Below are positions 54,125 to 54,267 of a stretch of 54,267 bases of DNA, piece by piece. The notes beneath the pieces were generated by a model. That model did not search any database. It was not told where the DNA came from and worked only from the letters and a program-made list of their open reading frames with translations. The translations under genes were made by a program, and so were the position numbers. Within the stretch, counting starts at the first letter, position 1, and the number at the start of each line of letters is the position of its first letter. Source of the stretch: an uncultured Lachnospiraceae bacterium (GTDB lineage Bacteria > Bacillota > Clostridia > Lachnospirales > Lachnospiraceae); NCBI GenBank assembly GCA_947627365.1, contig CANQVT010000012.1:1-54267 (forward strand). The letters run 5' to 3'.

Positions 54125-54267
54125 ATGACGAACACGAAAAAATTATTTGCTCTTGGCCTTGGCCTCGCGATGACTGCAGGTCTTGCGATGACCGCGAACG
54201 CGGAGGAGCCGAGGACGATCAAGATCGGTACCTGGTACGATCACTACTATGACAGCACGAACACCGA
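54125..54267 (+). CDS. start of a second ABC solute-binding protein (truncated by window)
   Basis: Only 47 residues are present. A signal peptide (MTNTKKLFALGLGLAMTAG, cleavage near ANA/EE) is followed by RTIKIGTWYDHYYDS, the usual first beta-strand of a family-1 extracellular sugar-binding protein. The SD agaaggagg precedes ATG. It probably serves the permease pair at 50230-52164. It lacks a lipobox in the visible part. Confidence 0.7.
   Translation, partial: MTNTKKLFALGLGLAMTAGLAMTANAEEPRTIKIGTWYDHYYDSTNT

Noticed and set aside
52219-54222. 667-residue minus-strand open frame over the repeat protein
   Set aside because: It only mirrors the tandem repeats and has no SD or recognisable domain.

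Overview
The window comes from a spore-forming, G+C-rich Clostridia genome, most likely Lachnospiraceae. The evidence is a SpoIIR gene, a lysine riboswitch with an intrinsic terminator, ClpC with no Clp chaperone-type extras, strong SD sequences (AGGAGG type), TTGACA/TATAAT-like promoters with 17-bp spacers, and many secreted proteins with Glu/Thr-rich linkers. Species cannot be fixed from the sequence alone.

Positions 1-37.6 kb are mostly housekeeping. In order: pyrE with small membrane proteins and a VanZ-like protein; an M29-family aminopeptidase; a purine block purE-purM-purN-purD followed by a membrane-anchored cadherin-like protein; a GntR/YtrA-type regulator translationally coupled to clpC; a small conserved protein and radA; a VanRS-like two-component pair; on the minus strand tRNA-Trp(CCA), coaX and an ECF S component (probably pantothenate); an adenosine deaminase-like gene, an MBL-fold hydrolase and coaBC; a MoxR ATPase/VWA protein pair; a minus-strand ABC exporter; a secreted cell-wall protein; an Mrp/Nbp35 ATPase; tspO; spoIIR; typA (minus); an SSB-like protein; a CobA-like adenosyltransferase; and the lysine branch dapA-dapB-aspartate kinase behind a lysine riboswitch.

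Positions 37.6-38.08 kb hold the aspartate kinase terminator and about 170 bp that resembles a piece of group II intron RNA, with no reverse transcriptase.

Positions 38.08-54.27 kb form one long co-directional polysaccharide-use locus that runs off the right edge. It contains a GH26 lipoprotein (beta-mannanase family) with an N-terminal carbohydrate-binding-like domain; a YesL-family membrane protein; a very large (1086 aa) solute-binding protein with N-terminal beta-sandwich modules; two sugar permeases; a secreted NHL-repeat/TPR protein anchored by a C-terminal helix; a Yip1-family membrane protein; an 862-aa membrane-anchored protein resembling a glycosidase fold (DUF5696-like); a second permease pair; a secreted protein with three near-identical ~128-aa repeats; and the start of a second solute-binding protein. 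There is no ATPase gene in the visible part. I consider this the most interesting region: the NHL/Yip1/DUF5696-like trio and the fused binding protein have no established role that I can name, and their tight coupling (4-8 bp overlaps) argues for one machine working on a mannan-like glycan at the cell surface.
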